A stretch of DNA of 64,000 nt from Cheilinus undulatus (GCF_018320785.1 NW_024571684.1:1-64000); one strand, 5' to 3'; numbered from the stretch's first letter, positions 34,534-47,707 are shown. Numbers and translations: made by a program. Notes: generated by a model from the sequence alone, not told the origin.

Positions 34534-37500
34534 TCAGTATCTGTATTTTGTAGAATAATCCTTTGGGGACACCACGAGACCTCTTCCTTTTCTTGCACCG
34601 CGGTAAACGGTTTCAATAATGTCAATCATCTCCTGCTTGTCCTCCATTGTCCAGTTTATCTTGTTGTTGTTTCCAGTCCCCAGATCAATCATGATGTGCT
34701 TGTTCCTGAAAAATCATTAGAATGATAATAAATGAAACAGAGAAGTTCTGAGGTTTAACAGTGGTTCATTAACTACGTCTGACGGAGGGTTTTAAATGAC
34801 CAAGCCTTTATAGAGAAGAATAAGTTAACCTGTATTACTTTAATCATCATGAAATAATTAACATTTACTCTCATGTTGTTTGTCTATAAATGAAAATGTC
34901 ATACCTGAAAAAGAACATGACCGTGCAGGGGTCATACAACTCGTACATCTTGTTGAAGTCAGGTACTTCTGTGATATCCACCAGATAGATGACGGCAAAA
35001 TTCTTGACCTGTCATGACAGGTTAGTGGTTAACAACAACACCTTAATAACAATAAATCAAAAAAGAAACCAAGAAAACATTTATCTTGGACTTCTGGTTT
35101 TAAGGAGTTAAGGTAGCTGCTTTGTCAGTAAAGTAAAGCCATCATATCCTTCTAATATATTTACATTAGGCCATTAAAATAAACCCTGAATGATAACAAA
35201 AGCAATAAAATTAAAGTTACACCAATAAAGAACCTCAGATTTCACAACACTTTGCTTTGTGTTTGATGTTCCAAACTGAGCCAGAAAACTTCAGACTGTG
35301 GATTAAATATCCAAAACCCTCTGAAGAGTCAACTAATCAAACCTTCAAAAGAAAAACATCAAATAAATTACATATGATGAGGTATTAAAATTGCAGGTTA
35401 AATAGGATTTTCAGACAAGTTACTCCATGTCAAGAGCATTTTGATTATGAGCTACAGGTGTATAAAACAACAGCCATAGATGACAACAAAAAAAGCTAAA
35501 AGGTGGAGAAAATAAAGGCTTGTAGGTCAAGGATTGGACACGATAAATCTTGGTTTTGGTTCAGTTGTTGTTCTGACGTTATTCACTTAGAGCAGTGATA
35601 CTCAACATGTAGCTCATTTGTGATGATTTGTGGCTCTTTTATGTCTAAATTTGAAACATTATTCCTCCAGAAAACCTTTAAAAAGGACAATTTTACCTCA
35701 AAAATCATCCACTGCAAGTAACATTAATCAGTTTGTTTCTCACGCTTATACAGTAGGCTTTAACTGTCATCTCTATTTTTGTCTGTATATTTCCGTTGCC
35801 CTTATTTGCAATTTTTTGCTACTTTATTTCCATTTTTACTGCTTTTGAGCCATTTTTGATAGGGATGCACCGATCCATTTTTTTTCCAGTTCCGATTACC
35901 AGTACCAATTCCGATATTTTTTTAACAATTATTATTGTTGTTGGTATGTGTGAGGTTACATGAGGCTGTAGTAAACCACCCAGCTCCTCTTATTACAAAT
36001 TAAAAACATACAAAAATGAATTAAATTTAAATGTATTCCAAACAAATTTATTGTAACTACTACTAAATATTGATTGACTAGTCGGTTAAACTAATAACTT
36101 ATCATTTTTTATGAACATGGGCTTGAAGTCCCTGTCTATAATGCTTTTTAATGAACCTCCCGCCACTAGAGACCGCTGTAGCTTCAGTCAATGGCCGCAG
36201 CCTTCCTCTCTGACCCTTCACCAGATATAAACAATGAGAAGCTCGGCGGTGGCTAACCTGTTAGCGTATAGTAGGAAGACCGCGGTACGACAGTTTTCCA
36301 AAGAAGTAAATGGAAATAAAGTGGTATGTGGGCTGTCGAGGGTTAAGCTCACGTATGACTACTCACCTGAAGTGAAAAGAGGCCAAATATCAAAGCACCA
36401 TATTAATCTGTAAAGAGGAACAAAGGCGGGCGACGCTAGCGCTAGCCACGCTGTATTATCATGCTAACGTCACACCCACTCTTCTTTGTGTTCTCTCATC
36501 TTTAGACTAGTTTTGACTATTCTAAATATAAGTTTACGTTTAATCTACTCGGTAATTATATGGCAAAGAACATCCTAACTAATACTAGCTCAGCTACACA
36601 GACTGTCTCGTGTTAGACCGCGGTGCATTCATGGTCTACCGCAAACTGTAAGATGGATTTGGATCAGTCACTTGGATCGAGATCGTCAGTCAGTTATCCG
36701 ATCTATTAATTCCGATACCGATATCGGATCAGATCAGTCCCATCCCTGATTTTGACACTTTTATCCAGCTGTTTGCTAATTTTTGCACCTTTTCTTTGCC
36801 TTCTTTGCCATTTTTTGCCTCATTTAAACTGCCTTTTGCAATTAAATGTCACTACTTTCCCATTTTTCCACTTTGATGCTTTTTGCCCATTTTCCCCTGT
36901 GTAATTCTGATTTTTGCCTTGTTAAGTCAAATTTCCCTAAGGGAACAATAAAGTGTATCATATCGTATTATATTTTACTCATATTTCTCTTGGTTTTTGC
37001 CACTTTAGGACCATTTTTGCCACCTGTAACTCGTGTTTTTGCCAATTTGCACCCATTTTTGGCACTTTCTGCCCCTTTATGCCACTTTCCTCCCAGTGTT
37101 TGCCACTTTAGCCCATTTTTAACACTTCTTTTTGTCACTTTTTTCCCCTTTTTGACACTTTTATCTGTTTGCAAATTTTTGCACCTTTTTATTGCCATTT
37201 TTTTTGCTCATTTAAGCTGCCTTTGCAATTAAATGCCACTAGTTTCCCTTTATCCCACTCTTTGATGCTTTTTGCCCATTTTTCTCCCCTTTATTCTGAT
37301 TTTTGCCTATTTAAGTTACTTTTGATTTTTCTCCAGGTTTTAGCCACTTCTGAACCATTTTTCCACCGGTAACTCATTTTTTGGTCTCTTTTCACCCATT
37401 TCTGACACTTACTTTCTGCCCTTTTATGCCACTTTTCTCCGAGTGTTTGTCGCTTTAAGCCCATTTTTCCCCTTTTTGACACTTTATTCCTGCTTTGTTT

Positions 37501-40500
37501 TATTTTTTGACCCTTTTCGCCAATTTAAGCTGCTGTTTGCAATTTAATGCCACTTTTCTCAGATTTTTCCCATTTCAGTCACTTTTCACTCATTTTTTGC
37601 AACGTTTTCGCCACTTTTAACTCATTTGGTCACTTCCCGCCCATTTTTGCCACTTTTCTCCCAGTGTTTGCTGCTCTTTGACCACTTTAGCCACCATCAA
37701 CTTATTTTTATTCCCACTTAACTCCTATTAGATTGTGGCCTTTGTAAATGTATTTTTCAACAGTTTGGCTCTTTGGTTGAGTAACACTGACTTAGAGACT
37801 GACTGACTTCTGCCAGTGTTTACAAATATTCTCTGTTATGAACCAGTTTACCTACAGTCAGTGCTATTGTTCATATTCACAGAGCAGCTAACGATGCTAA
37901 CACCTAAACACACGCTGTTTATAAGCTGCCTCACCTTTTCAGCGATGCTAACACCTAAACACATTAGGCATGTTTACATGGACCACTTGCAATCGGAATA
38001 AATTCCTGATCGGAATGAAAATGCTTCATATACACACTCCATTCGGAATGAAATCTTCCAATCCGGCGCATTCGGAAAGGAATTTCACACCGAACGAGAG
38101 GGGTGGTTTATGTCAATCATTCAGATCAGCGTCCATGAAAACACTTGATCTGATCACCTCTCCCCGTTTGGGGTGTTTTTGTCTTACTGCGCATGTCTGC
38201 CCCACGTGACATGCTTCGTTATTCTCCTCCTCTGAATGGACTGCAGAAGAAGCCTATGTACCGCTGAGCTGCTTTGACAGGGGAAGCACCAGAATATCAG
38301 AACTGTCTGCAGCACACGATAAAGGTCTATTTCTAAGTACAATAAAGTAAAAATAAAGATAATATAAAGTACGAACACGAGTGGAAAAACCAATATTTTC
38401 GCACGGGGATGAATTGAAAAACACGAGCGAGCGTCCTGACGGTGTAAAGCAGGGTTCCTTACTTTTATCCCAAAATATTTCAAGATCAGAAAGCCGAGGG
38501 GCAGACATTGGATTTTTTCCATTACACCATTAAATGTTTTGGATGTTCAAAGATATAATCTAAGCAGGACAGACATAAATGTGCTATGGATGACAACATT
38601 TTTTAATTTACATTTTTAGACTCATAGAGCTACAACCCTCACCTACTGAGTGAAAACTTGACTTTAGCGCACATATGAGCCCTGCAGTTGTTCTTCTGCA
38701 TATCCATTCAATCAGAATCCCCCTTACTCCCCTGCATGCGTCATGAACTGACCCATCTCTGTGTGTAATTTTGGATGCCTTTTAGCACTGCACCAAGTCA
38801 TAGGACAGCCTGTGTACAGATTAGGATTACATTTGTAGTTATAAAGAATTTGTTTTTACAGTGAGAGGAATTTTTACCATTTGATGAGACCCGGAGTTAA
38901 AAACACCACAGGATGTCCCGTTTAACTAAGTGATCGAGACCATAATTGCACTTCTTGTTGACATAAAATTATATCGTATGTAAATAAATTTAGTTTAACT
39001 TAGTTTGGCATTAAAGATTTTTATAATAAGGGGTTAAATCAGGCTGAAACTGAACTGAATCACTCACCAAAGTAAGGTATGATGTCTGTGTTTGTGGCTG
39101 ATGGACTATTACGCAGGGAAAGTATTTGCTATCCTGACAGCAGCTGTTTTAATCCCTCACAGATAGAAGTTTGGTTTTTAAAAGGCAAAAACCTCTGGCT
39201 CTGATATTTGTTAAGGCCTAGAGATGCAGACAGGACTGCACTCTGTGAGGGAGCGAATTGCAGCTATGCATGGTGGTTAAATTCTTCATCTTAAAAAAAA
39301 TAAAACAAAAAAGAATTTAAAAAACATAAAAAGTAGACAAAATAAATTAATCTCCTTCAGTGTAAAAAATCGTGCCGTCTCAGCCTAGTTTTTGACAGCA
39401 TGTTTGCAGAGCTGAGAGGATGTGCTGCTGGGCGCTCTGCTGTGTCTTTTAATGATGTTCCTCCCTGCTCTAAAGGGAGTCAATTTACCATAGGCTATTT
39501 AAATCATTTATCGCATTGTATTACGACCTTTCCTTGCTATAATGATAGATAAATTGTGATAAGTGAGTGGAAATTTGTATGTGAAATACGTTAATATTGT
39601 AGATTAATATTAAAAAATATCAATTTTTTTCCCCAAACGTCTTGTGGGCCAGATGACTCCTGTTGGCACTGGACCTGGCCCGCCGGCCGTCATTTGGGGA
39701 TGGCTAGTGTAAGTCAGGAGGTTTGTTTACAGATGCAGAAGAAGAATTTCTTCCTCTATGGCAAACTGTCAGTAGATTTAACAGGTGGGACGATAAGGCG
39801 CATGTCAGAACATTTATATTCAGATCAGACTGAGATGCCTGAGCACATGTATCTGAATCAGATTGAATCTTCCAGCGTCCGTGTGGACAGAAACGATTTC
39901 ATCTCTGATCCGAATGAATTTAATCTGATAGTGAAAAAAAGGCTCCTGTAACCGCAGCTAGTGTTTATAAGCTACCTCACCTTTACAGCCATGCTAACAG
40001 CTAAACACTGTTTATAAGCTACCTCACCTTTACAGCCATGCTAACAGCTAAACACTGTTTATAAGCTACCTCACCTTTACAGCCATGCCAACATCTAAAC
40101 ACACTGTTTATAAGCTACCTCACCTTTACAGCCATGCTAACATCTAAACACACTGTTTATAAGCTACCTCACCTTTACAGCCATGCTAACATCTAAACAC
40201 TGTTTATAAGCTACCTCACCTTTTCAGCCATGCTAACATCTAAACACTGTTTATAAGCTACCTCACCTTTACAGCCATGCTAACATCTAAACACTGTTTA
40301 TAAGCTACCTCACCTTTACAGCCATGCTAACATCTAAACACTGTTTATAAGCTACCTCACCTTTACAGCCATGCTAACATCTAAACACTGTTTATAAGCT
40401 ACCTCACCTTTTCAGCTATGCTAACATCTAAACACTGTTTATAAGCTACCTCACCTTTTCAGCCATGCTAACAGCTAAACACTGTTTATAAGCTACCTCA

Positions 40501-43500
40501 CCTTTTCAGCCATGCTAACATCTAAACACTGTTTATAAGCTACCTCACCTTTACAGCCATGCTAACATCTAAACACTGTTTATAAGCTACCTCACCTTTT
40601 CAGCCATGCTAACATCTAAACACTGTTTATAAGCTACCTCACCTTTACAGCCATGCTAACATCTAAACACTGTTTATAAGCTACCTCACCTTTTCAGCCA
40701 TGCTAACATCTAAACACTGTTTATAAGCTACCTCACCTTTACAGCTATGCTAACATCTAAACACTGTTTATAAGCTACCTCACCTTTTCAGCTATGCTAA
40801 CATCTAAACACTGTTTATAAGCTACCTCACCTTTACAGCCATGCTAACATCTAAACACTGTTTATAAGCTACCTCACCTTTACAGCCATGCTAACATCTA
40901 AACACTGTTTATAAGCTACCTCACCTTTACAGCTATGCTAACATCTAAACACTGTTTATAAGCTACCTCACCTTTTCAGCTATGCTAACATCTAAACACT
41001 GTTTATAAGCTACCCCACCTTTTCAGCCATGCTAACATCTAAACACACTGTTTATAAGCTACCTCACCTTTACAGCCATGCTAACATCTAAACACTGTTT
41101 ATAAGCTACCCCACCTTTTCAGCCATGCTAACATCTAAACACACTGTTTATAAGCTACCTCACCTTTTCAGCCATGCTAACATCTAAACGTTGTTTATAA
41201 GCTACCTCACCTTTTCAGCCATGCTAACACCTAAACACTGTTTATAAGCTACCTCACCTTTTCAGCCATGCTAACATCTAAACACTGTTTATAAGCTACC
41301 TCACCTTTACAGCCATGCTAACATCTAAACACTGTTTATAAGCTACCTCACCTTTTCAGCCATGCTAACATCTAAACACTGTTTATAAGCTACCTCACCT
41401 TTTCAGCCATGCTAACATCTAAACACTGTTTATAAGCTACCTCACCTTTTCAGCTATGCTAACATCTAAACACTGTTTATAAGCTACCTCACCTTTACAG
41501 CTATGCTAACATCTAAACACTGTTTATAAGCTACCTCACCTTTACAGCCATGCTAACATCTAAACACTGTTTATAAGCTACCTCACCTTTTCAGCCATGC
41601 TAACATCTAAACACTGTTTATAAGCTACCTCACCTTTACAGCCATGCTAACACCTAAACACTGTTTATAAGCTACCTCACCTTTTCAGCCATGCTAACAT
41701 CTAAACACTGTTTATAAGCTACCTCACCTTTACAGCTATGCTAACATCTAAACACTGTTTATAAGCTACCTCACCTTTACAGCCATGCTAACATCTAAAC
41801 ACTGTTTATAAGCTACCTCACCTTTTCAGCCATGCTAACATCTAAACACTGTTTATAAGCTACCTCACCTTTACAGCCATGCTAACATCTAAACACTGTT
41901 TATAAGCTACCTCACCTTTTCAGCCATGCTAACATCTAAACACTGTTTATAAGCTACCTCACCTTTACAGCCATGCTAACATCTAAACACTGTTTATAAG
42001 CTACCTCACCTTTACAGCTATGCTAACATCTAAACACTGTTTATAAGCTACCTCACCTTTACAGCCATGCTAACATCTAAACACTGTTTATAAGCTACCT
42101 CACCTTTTCAGCCATGCTAAATGCTAAACACTGTTTATAAGCTACCTCACCTTTACAGCCATGCTAACATCTAAACACTGTTTATAAGCTACCTCACCTT
42201 TACAGCTATGCTAACATCTAAACACTGTTTATAAGCTACCTCACCTTTACAGCCATGCTAACATCTAAACACTGTTTATAAGCTACCTCACCTTTACAGC
42301 CATGCTAACATCTAAACACTGTTTATAAGCTACCTCACCTTTTCAGCCATGCTAAATGCTAAACACTGTTTATAAGCTACCTCACCTTTACAGCCATGCT
42401 AACATCTAAACACTGTTTATAAGCTACCTCACCTTTACAGCTATGCTAACATCTAAACACTGTTTATAAGCTACCTCACCTTTACAGCCATGCTAACATC
42501 TAAACACTGTTTATAAGCTACCTCACCTTTACAGCTATGCTAACATCTAAACACTGTTTATAAGCTACCTCACCTTTTCAGCCATGCTAACAGCTAAACA
42601 CTGTTTATAAGCTACCTCACCTTTTCAGCCATGCTAACATCTAAACACTGTTTATAAGCTACCTCACCTTTTCAGCCATGCTAACATCTAAACACTGTTT
42701 ATAAGCTACCTCACCTTTACAGCCATGCTAACATCTAAACACTGTTTATAAGCTACCTCACCTTTACAGCCATGCTAACACCTAAACACTGTTTATAAGC
42801 TACCTCACCTTTTCAGCCATGCTAACATCTAAACGTTGTTTATAAGCTACCTCACCTTTTCAGCCATGCTAACACCTAAACACTGTTTATAAGCTACCTC
42901 ACCTTTACAGCCGTGCTAACACCTAAACACTGTTTATAAGCTACCTCACCTTTTCAGCCATGCTAACACCTAAACACTGTTTATAAGCTACCTCACCTTT
43001 TCAGCCATGCTAACACCTAAACACTGTTTATAAGCTACCTCACCTTTACAGCCATGCTAACACCTAAACACTGTTTATAAGCTACCTCACCTTTTCAGCC
43101 ATGCTAACATCTAAACACTGTTTATAAGGTACCTCACCTTTTCAGCCATGCTAACATCTAAACACTGTTTATAAGCTACCTCACCTTTTCAGCTATGCTA
43201 ACATCTAAACACTGTTTATAAGCTACCTCACCTTTTCAGCTATGCTAACATCTAAACACTGTTTATAAGCTACCTCACCTTTACAGCCATGCTAACACCT
43301 AAACACTGTTTATAAGCTACCTCACCTTTACAGCCATGCTAACACCTAAACACTGTTTATAAGCTACCTCACCTTTTCAGCCATGCTAACATCTAAACAC
43401 TGTTTATAAGCTACCTCACCTTTACAGCCATGCTAACATCTAAACACTGTTTATAAGCTACCTCACCTTTACAGCTATGCTAACAGCTAAACACTGTTTA

Positions 43501-46500
43501 TAAGCTACCTCACCTTTACAGCCATGCTAAATGCTAAACACTGTTTATAAGCTACCTCACCTTTACAGCCATGCTAACATCTAAACACTGTTTATAAGCT
43601 ACCTCACCTTTTCAGCCATGCTAAATGCTAAACACTGTTTATAAGCTACCTCACCTTTACAGCTATGCTAACAGCTAAACACTGTTTATAAGCTACCTCA
43701 CCTTTACAGCCATGCTAAATGCTAAACACTGTTTATAAGCTACCTCACCTTTACAGCCATGCTAACATCTAAACACTGTTTATAAGCTACCTCACCTTTT
43801 CAGCCATGCTAAATGCTAAACACTGTTTATAAGCTACCTCACCTTTACAGCCATGCTAACATCTAAACACTGTTTATAAGCTACCTCACCTTTACAGCTA
43901 TGCTAACATCTAAACACTGTTTATAAGCTACCTCACCTTTTCAGCCATGCTAACAGCTAAACACTGTTTATAAGCTACCTCACCTTTTCAGCCATGCTAA
44001 CATCTAAATACTGTTTATAAGCTACCTCACCTTTACAGCCATGCTAACATCTAAACACTGTTTATAAGCTACCTCACCTTTACAGCCATGCTAACATCTA
44101 AACACACTGTTTATAAGCTACCTCACCTTTACAGCCATGCTAACATCTAAAAACTGTTTATAAGCTACCTCACCTTTACAGCTATGCTAACATCTAAACA
44201 TACTGTTTATAAGCTACCTCACCTTTACAGCCATGCTAACATCTAAACACTGTTTATAAGCTACCTCACCTTTTCAGCCATGCTAACATCTAAACGTTGT
44301 TTATAAGCTACCTCACCTTTTCAGCCATGCTAACACCTAAACACTGTTTATAAGCTACCTCACCTTTTCAGCCATGCTAACACCTAAACACTGTTTATAA
44401 GCTACCTCACCTTTTCAGCTATGCTAACATCTAAACACTGTTTATAAGCTACCTCACCTTTTCAGCTATGCTAACATCTAAACACTGTTTATAAGCTACC
44501 TCACCTTTACAGCCATGCTAACATCTAAACACTGTTTATAAGCTACCTCACCTTTACAGCTATGCTAACATCTAAACACTGTTTATAAGCTACCTCACCT
44601 TTTCAGCTATGCTAACATCTAAACACTGTTTATAAGCTACCTCACCTTTACAGCTATGCTAACATCTAAACACTGTTTATAAGCTACCTCACCTTTTCAG
44701 CTATGCTAACATCTAAACACTGTTTATAAGCTACCTCACCTTTTCAGCTATGCTAACATCTAAACACTGTTTATAAGCTACCTCACCTTTACAGCCATGC
44801 TAACATCTAAACACTGTTTATAAGCTACCTCACCTTTACAGCTATGCTAACATCTAAACACTGTTTATAAGCTACCTCACCTTTTCAGCTATGCTAACAT
44901 CTAAACACTGTTTATAAGCTACCTCACCTTTACAGCTATGCTAACATCTAAACACTGTTTATAAGCTACCTCACCTTTTCAGCCATGCTAACATCTAAAC
45001 ACTGTTTATAAGCTACCTCACCTTTACAGCCATGCTAACATCTAAACACTGTTTATAAGCTCCCTCACCTTTACAGCCATGCTAACATCTAAACACTGTT
45101 TATAAGCTACCTCACCTTTACAGCTATGCTAACAACTAAACACACTGTTTATAAGCTAACTCACCTTTTCAGCCATGCTAACATCTAAATACTGTTTATA
45201 AGCTACCTCACCTTTACAGCCATGCTAACATCTAAAAACTGTTTATAAGCTACCTCACCTTTACAGCTATGCTAACATCTAAACATACTGTTTATAAGCT
45301 ACCTCACCTTTACAGCCATGCTAACATCTAAACACTGTTTATAAGCTACCTCACCTTTACAGCCATGCTAACATCTAAACACTGTTTATAAGCTACCTCA
45401 CCTTTACAGCCATGCTAACATCTAAACACTGTTTATAAGCTACCTCACCTTTACAGCCATGCTAACACCTAAACACACTGTTTATAAGCTACCTCACCTT
45501 TACAGCCATGCTAACACCTAAACACTGTTTATAAGCTACCTCACCTTTTCAGCCATGCTAACAACTAAACACTGTTTATAAGCTACCTCACCTTTTCAGC
45601 CATGCTAACATCTAAACACTGTTTATAAGCTACCTCACCTTTTCAGACATGCTAACATCTAAACACTGTTTATAAGCTACCTCACCTTTACAGCCATGCT
45701 AACATCTAAACACTGTTTATAAGCTACCTCACCTTTTCAGCCATGCTAACATCTAAACACTGTTTATAAGCTACCTCACCTTTACAGCCATGCTAACAGC
45801 TAAACACTGTTTATAAGCTACCTCACCTTTACAGCCATGCTAACATCTAAACACTGTTTATAAGCTACCTCACCTTTACAGACATGCTAACATCTAAACA
45901 CTGTTTATAAGCTACCTCACCTTTACAGCCATGCTAACAGCTAAACACTGTTTATAAGCTACCTCACCTTTACAGCCATGCTAACATCTAAACACACTGT
46001 TTATAAGCTACCTCACCTTTTCAGCCATGCTAACATCTAAACACTGTTTATAAGCTACCTCACCTTTACAGCCATGCTAACACCTAAACACTGTTTATAA
46101 GCTACCTCACCTTTACAGCCATGCTAACACCTAAACACTGTTTATAAGCTACCTCACCTTTACAGCCATGCTAACATCTAAACACTGTTTATAAGCTACC
46201 TCACCTTTTCAGCCATGCTAACATCTAAACACTGTTTATAAGCTACCTCACCTTTACAGCCATGCTAACATCTAAACACTGTTTATAAGCTACCTCACCT
46301 TTACAGCCATGCTAACACCTAAACACACTGTTTATAAGCTACCTCACCTTTACAGCCATGCTAACACCTAAACACTGTTTATAAGCTACCTCACCTTTTC
46401 AGCCATGCTAACAACTAAACACTGTTTATAAGCTACCTCACCTTTTCAGCCATGCTAACATCTAAACACTGTTTATAAGCTACCTCACCTTTTCAGACAT

Positions 46501-47256
46501 GCTAACATCTAAACACTGTTTATAAGCTACCTCACCTTTTCAGCCATGCTAACATCTAAACACTGTTTATAAGCTACCTCACCTTTACAGCCATGCTAAC
46601 AGCTAAACACTGTTTATAAGCTACCTCACCTTTACAGCCATGCTAACATCTAAACACTGTTTATAAGCTACCTCACCTTTACAGACATGCTAACACCTAA
46701 ACACACTGTTTATAAGCTACCTCACCTTTACAGCCATGCTAACACCTAAACACTGTTTATAAGCTACCTCACCTTTACAGCCATGCTAACACCTAAACAC
46801 TGTTTATAAGCTACCTCACCTTTACAGCCATGCTAACATCTAAACACACTGTTTATAAGCTACCTCACCTTTACAGCCATGCTAACACCTAAACACTGTT
46901 TATAAGCTACCTCACCTTTACAGCCATGCTAACATCTAAACACTGTTTATAAGCTACCTCACCTTTTCAGCCATGCTAACATCTAAACACTGTTTATAAG
47001 CTACCTCACCTTTACAGCCATGCTAACATCTAAACACTGTTTATAAGCTACCTCACCTTTACAGCCATGCTAACATCTAAACACTGTTTATAAGCTACCT
47101 CACCTTTTCAGCGATGCTGTAGAGAACTTCGTCCATTTTCATACACGTTGGGTCCCAGTCGTGTCCGAAGCGGATCACCAGGACCCGGTCCTCCTCTGAG
47201 AGGATGGCTTGGTCCACCTGCCAGCCATTATGGAGATGTGGTAGCATGTACGACAT
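34534..47256 (-). CDS. txnl4a: TXNL4A (Dim1, U5 snRNP 15-kDa protein), complete
   Basis: Coding exons are 47256-47104, 35008-34905 and 34705-34534 (153+104+172 = 429 nt; 142 residues and TGA), the usual length for this protein. It is a thioredoxin-fold component of the U5 snRNP and tri-snRNP, needed in the nucleus for pre-mRNA splicing. Exon 1 gives MSYMLPHLHNGWQVDQAIL and HDWDPTCMKMDEVLYSIAEK; exon 2 VKNFAVIYLVDITEVPDFNK and MYELYDPCTVMFFF; exon 3 RNKHIMIDLGTG, NNNKINWTMEDKQEM, ending SPKDYSTKYRY. I see no lesion. Junctions are AAG|GTGAGG to acag|GTC (phase 0) and CAG|GTATGA to ttcag|GAA. Intron 2 is 199 bp, but intron 1 is 12,095 bp and holds two transposons and a 7-kb satellite built from the exon 1 donor region. 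An acceptor at 47284 implies an intron in the 5' UTR. Confidence 0.97.
35009..35592. other. TXNL4A intron 1, unique part next to exon 2
   Basis: AT-rich intronic DNA, no repeat unit recognised. It includes the branch/acceptor region for exon 2. Confidence 0.7.
35593..37789 (+). mobile_element. hAT-type element, family C, in TXNL4A intron 1, TSD acttagag
   Basis: Starts cagtgatactcaacatgtag and ends tttggttgagtaacactg. Perfect 8-bp flanks acttagag lie at 35585-35592 and 37790-37797. The interior has the same degenerate ttttgccactttt units as 32158-33388. It is longer than its relatives because another element (35860-36749) sits inside it. No transposase frame. Confidence 0.9.
35860..36749. 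mobile_element. element nested in the family C copy (tagggatgcaccgat end)
   Basis: Left end tagggatgcaccgatcc; right end gatcagtcccatccctga, an inverted match over agggatg. Subterminal parts have mirrored 'ttccgat' and 'gatatcgg' blocks. The low-complexity host makes the target repeat ambiguous. The interior is CG-richer, with no transposase frame. Confidence 0.7.
37889..37965. repeat. stranded outer units of the TXNL4A intron satellite
   Basis: About one and a half units (gctaacacctaaacacacg, ctgtttataagctgcctcac, cttttcagcgatgctaacac) on the exon-2 side of the X element at 37966. They keep gcgatgct, as in TXNL4A exon 1, where nearly all inner units read gccatgct. Confidence 0.85.
37966..39958. 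mobile_element. DNA transposon X, copy 2, inserted in the satellite
   Basis: Inverted relative to copy 1 (15801-20242) and without its nested inserts, so it provides the empty site for them. Left end ttaggcatgtttacatgg; right end ggctcctgtaaccgcag. Satellite units border it on both sides, so it landed in the array near its far edge. There is no transposase. A frame at 39694-39948 is open on both copies' homologous strands only by chance and is not supported as a gene. Confidence 0.85.
39959..47103. repeat. 47-bp satellite, about 150 units, copies of the TXNL4A exon 1 donor junction
   Basis: Unit (plus strand): ctgtttataagctacctcac, then ctttacagcc or cttttcagcc, atgctaacat and ctaaacac. The period is 47 bp (49 where 'aacacactg' occurs). 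On the TXNL4A strand each unit has AGCATGGCTG(T/A)AAAG, then GTGAGGTAGC and TTATAAACAG. The authentic exon 1 end and donor are AGCATCGCTGAAAAG then GTGAGGTAGC. The array touches exon 1 without a gap: the last unit is the exon edge itself. Variants (acatct, acacct, acagct, aatgct) form higher-order patterns, including an 850-bp block at 45471 repeated at 46321. Confidence 0.97.
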
Positions 47257-47650
47257 GCTCAAATCTTTGTCTCACTTCCCAAGCTGGAGAAAAACACATA
47301 ACACACATCATGTAGCAGGCAGGGGGAGTAAGGTTGGGATGACATCCTTATTTCGCTCCTACATCAGTCCAAACAGGGACCGTGAGTTTAGGATCGAAAG
47401 GCTGGCCTTATGAAACTGAGCTAAGCTAACATTAGCCATTTAGCAACGACAAGTACAGACGGACATTAAAGAAACCCACTGGAGGAAATTATAAACAGTG
47501 TCTAATGAAACCCCTACCGTAAAAACGGAAACGGCGTCTGCCGTTAAGATAACTTGCAGATGTTGGTTACCAGAAGATTCTTCTAATTCCAGTAAAGACG
47601 GCTGCTCATGGACCTGAACGAAAACGTTTTCCTTGTTTCCCCTACGTCAT
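47257..47650 (-). promoter_or_regulatory. TXNL4A 5' UTR and probable promoter region
   Basis: On the minus strand, ttttctccag ends at 47284 and gives 27 nt of leader before the ATG at 47256. A donor-like ACG|GTAGGG at 47518 could close a first non-coding exon starting around 47650. The block is less AT-rich than its surroundings. I see no obvious TATA box. This comes from splice sites only. Confidence 0.4.
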
Positions 47651-47707
47651 AAACAATCGACACTGTGAGTGCGGGCGCTTAGTGTTTACGTCATGCTTAG
47701 TGTTTAC

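Noticed and set aside
39694..39951. 85-codon plus-strand frame at the end of transposon X copy 2
   Set aside because: The matching part of copy 1 (reverse, 15811-16029) is partly open too, but no transposase-like motif is present and the frame ends within the terminal repeat.
39959..47103. CRISPR-like regular repeats
   Set aside because: Units are contiguous, with no unique spacers between them, and the locus is a vertebrate intron.
47104..47256. TXNL4B rather than TXNL4A
   Set aside because: The sequence HNGWQVDQAIL, HDWDPTCMKMDEVL and the 142-residue length fit TXNL4A; TXNL4B differs at almost all of these positions.
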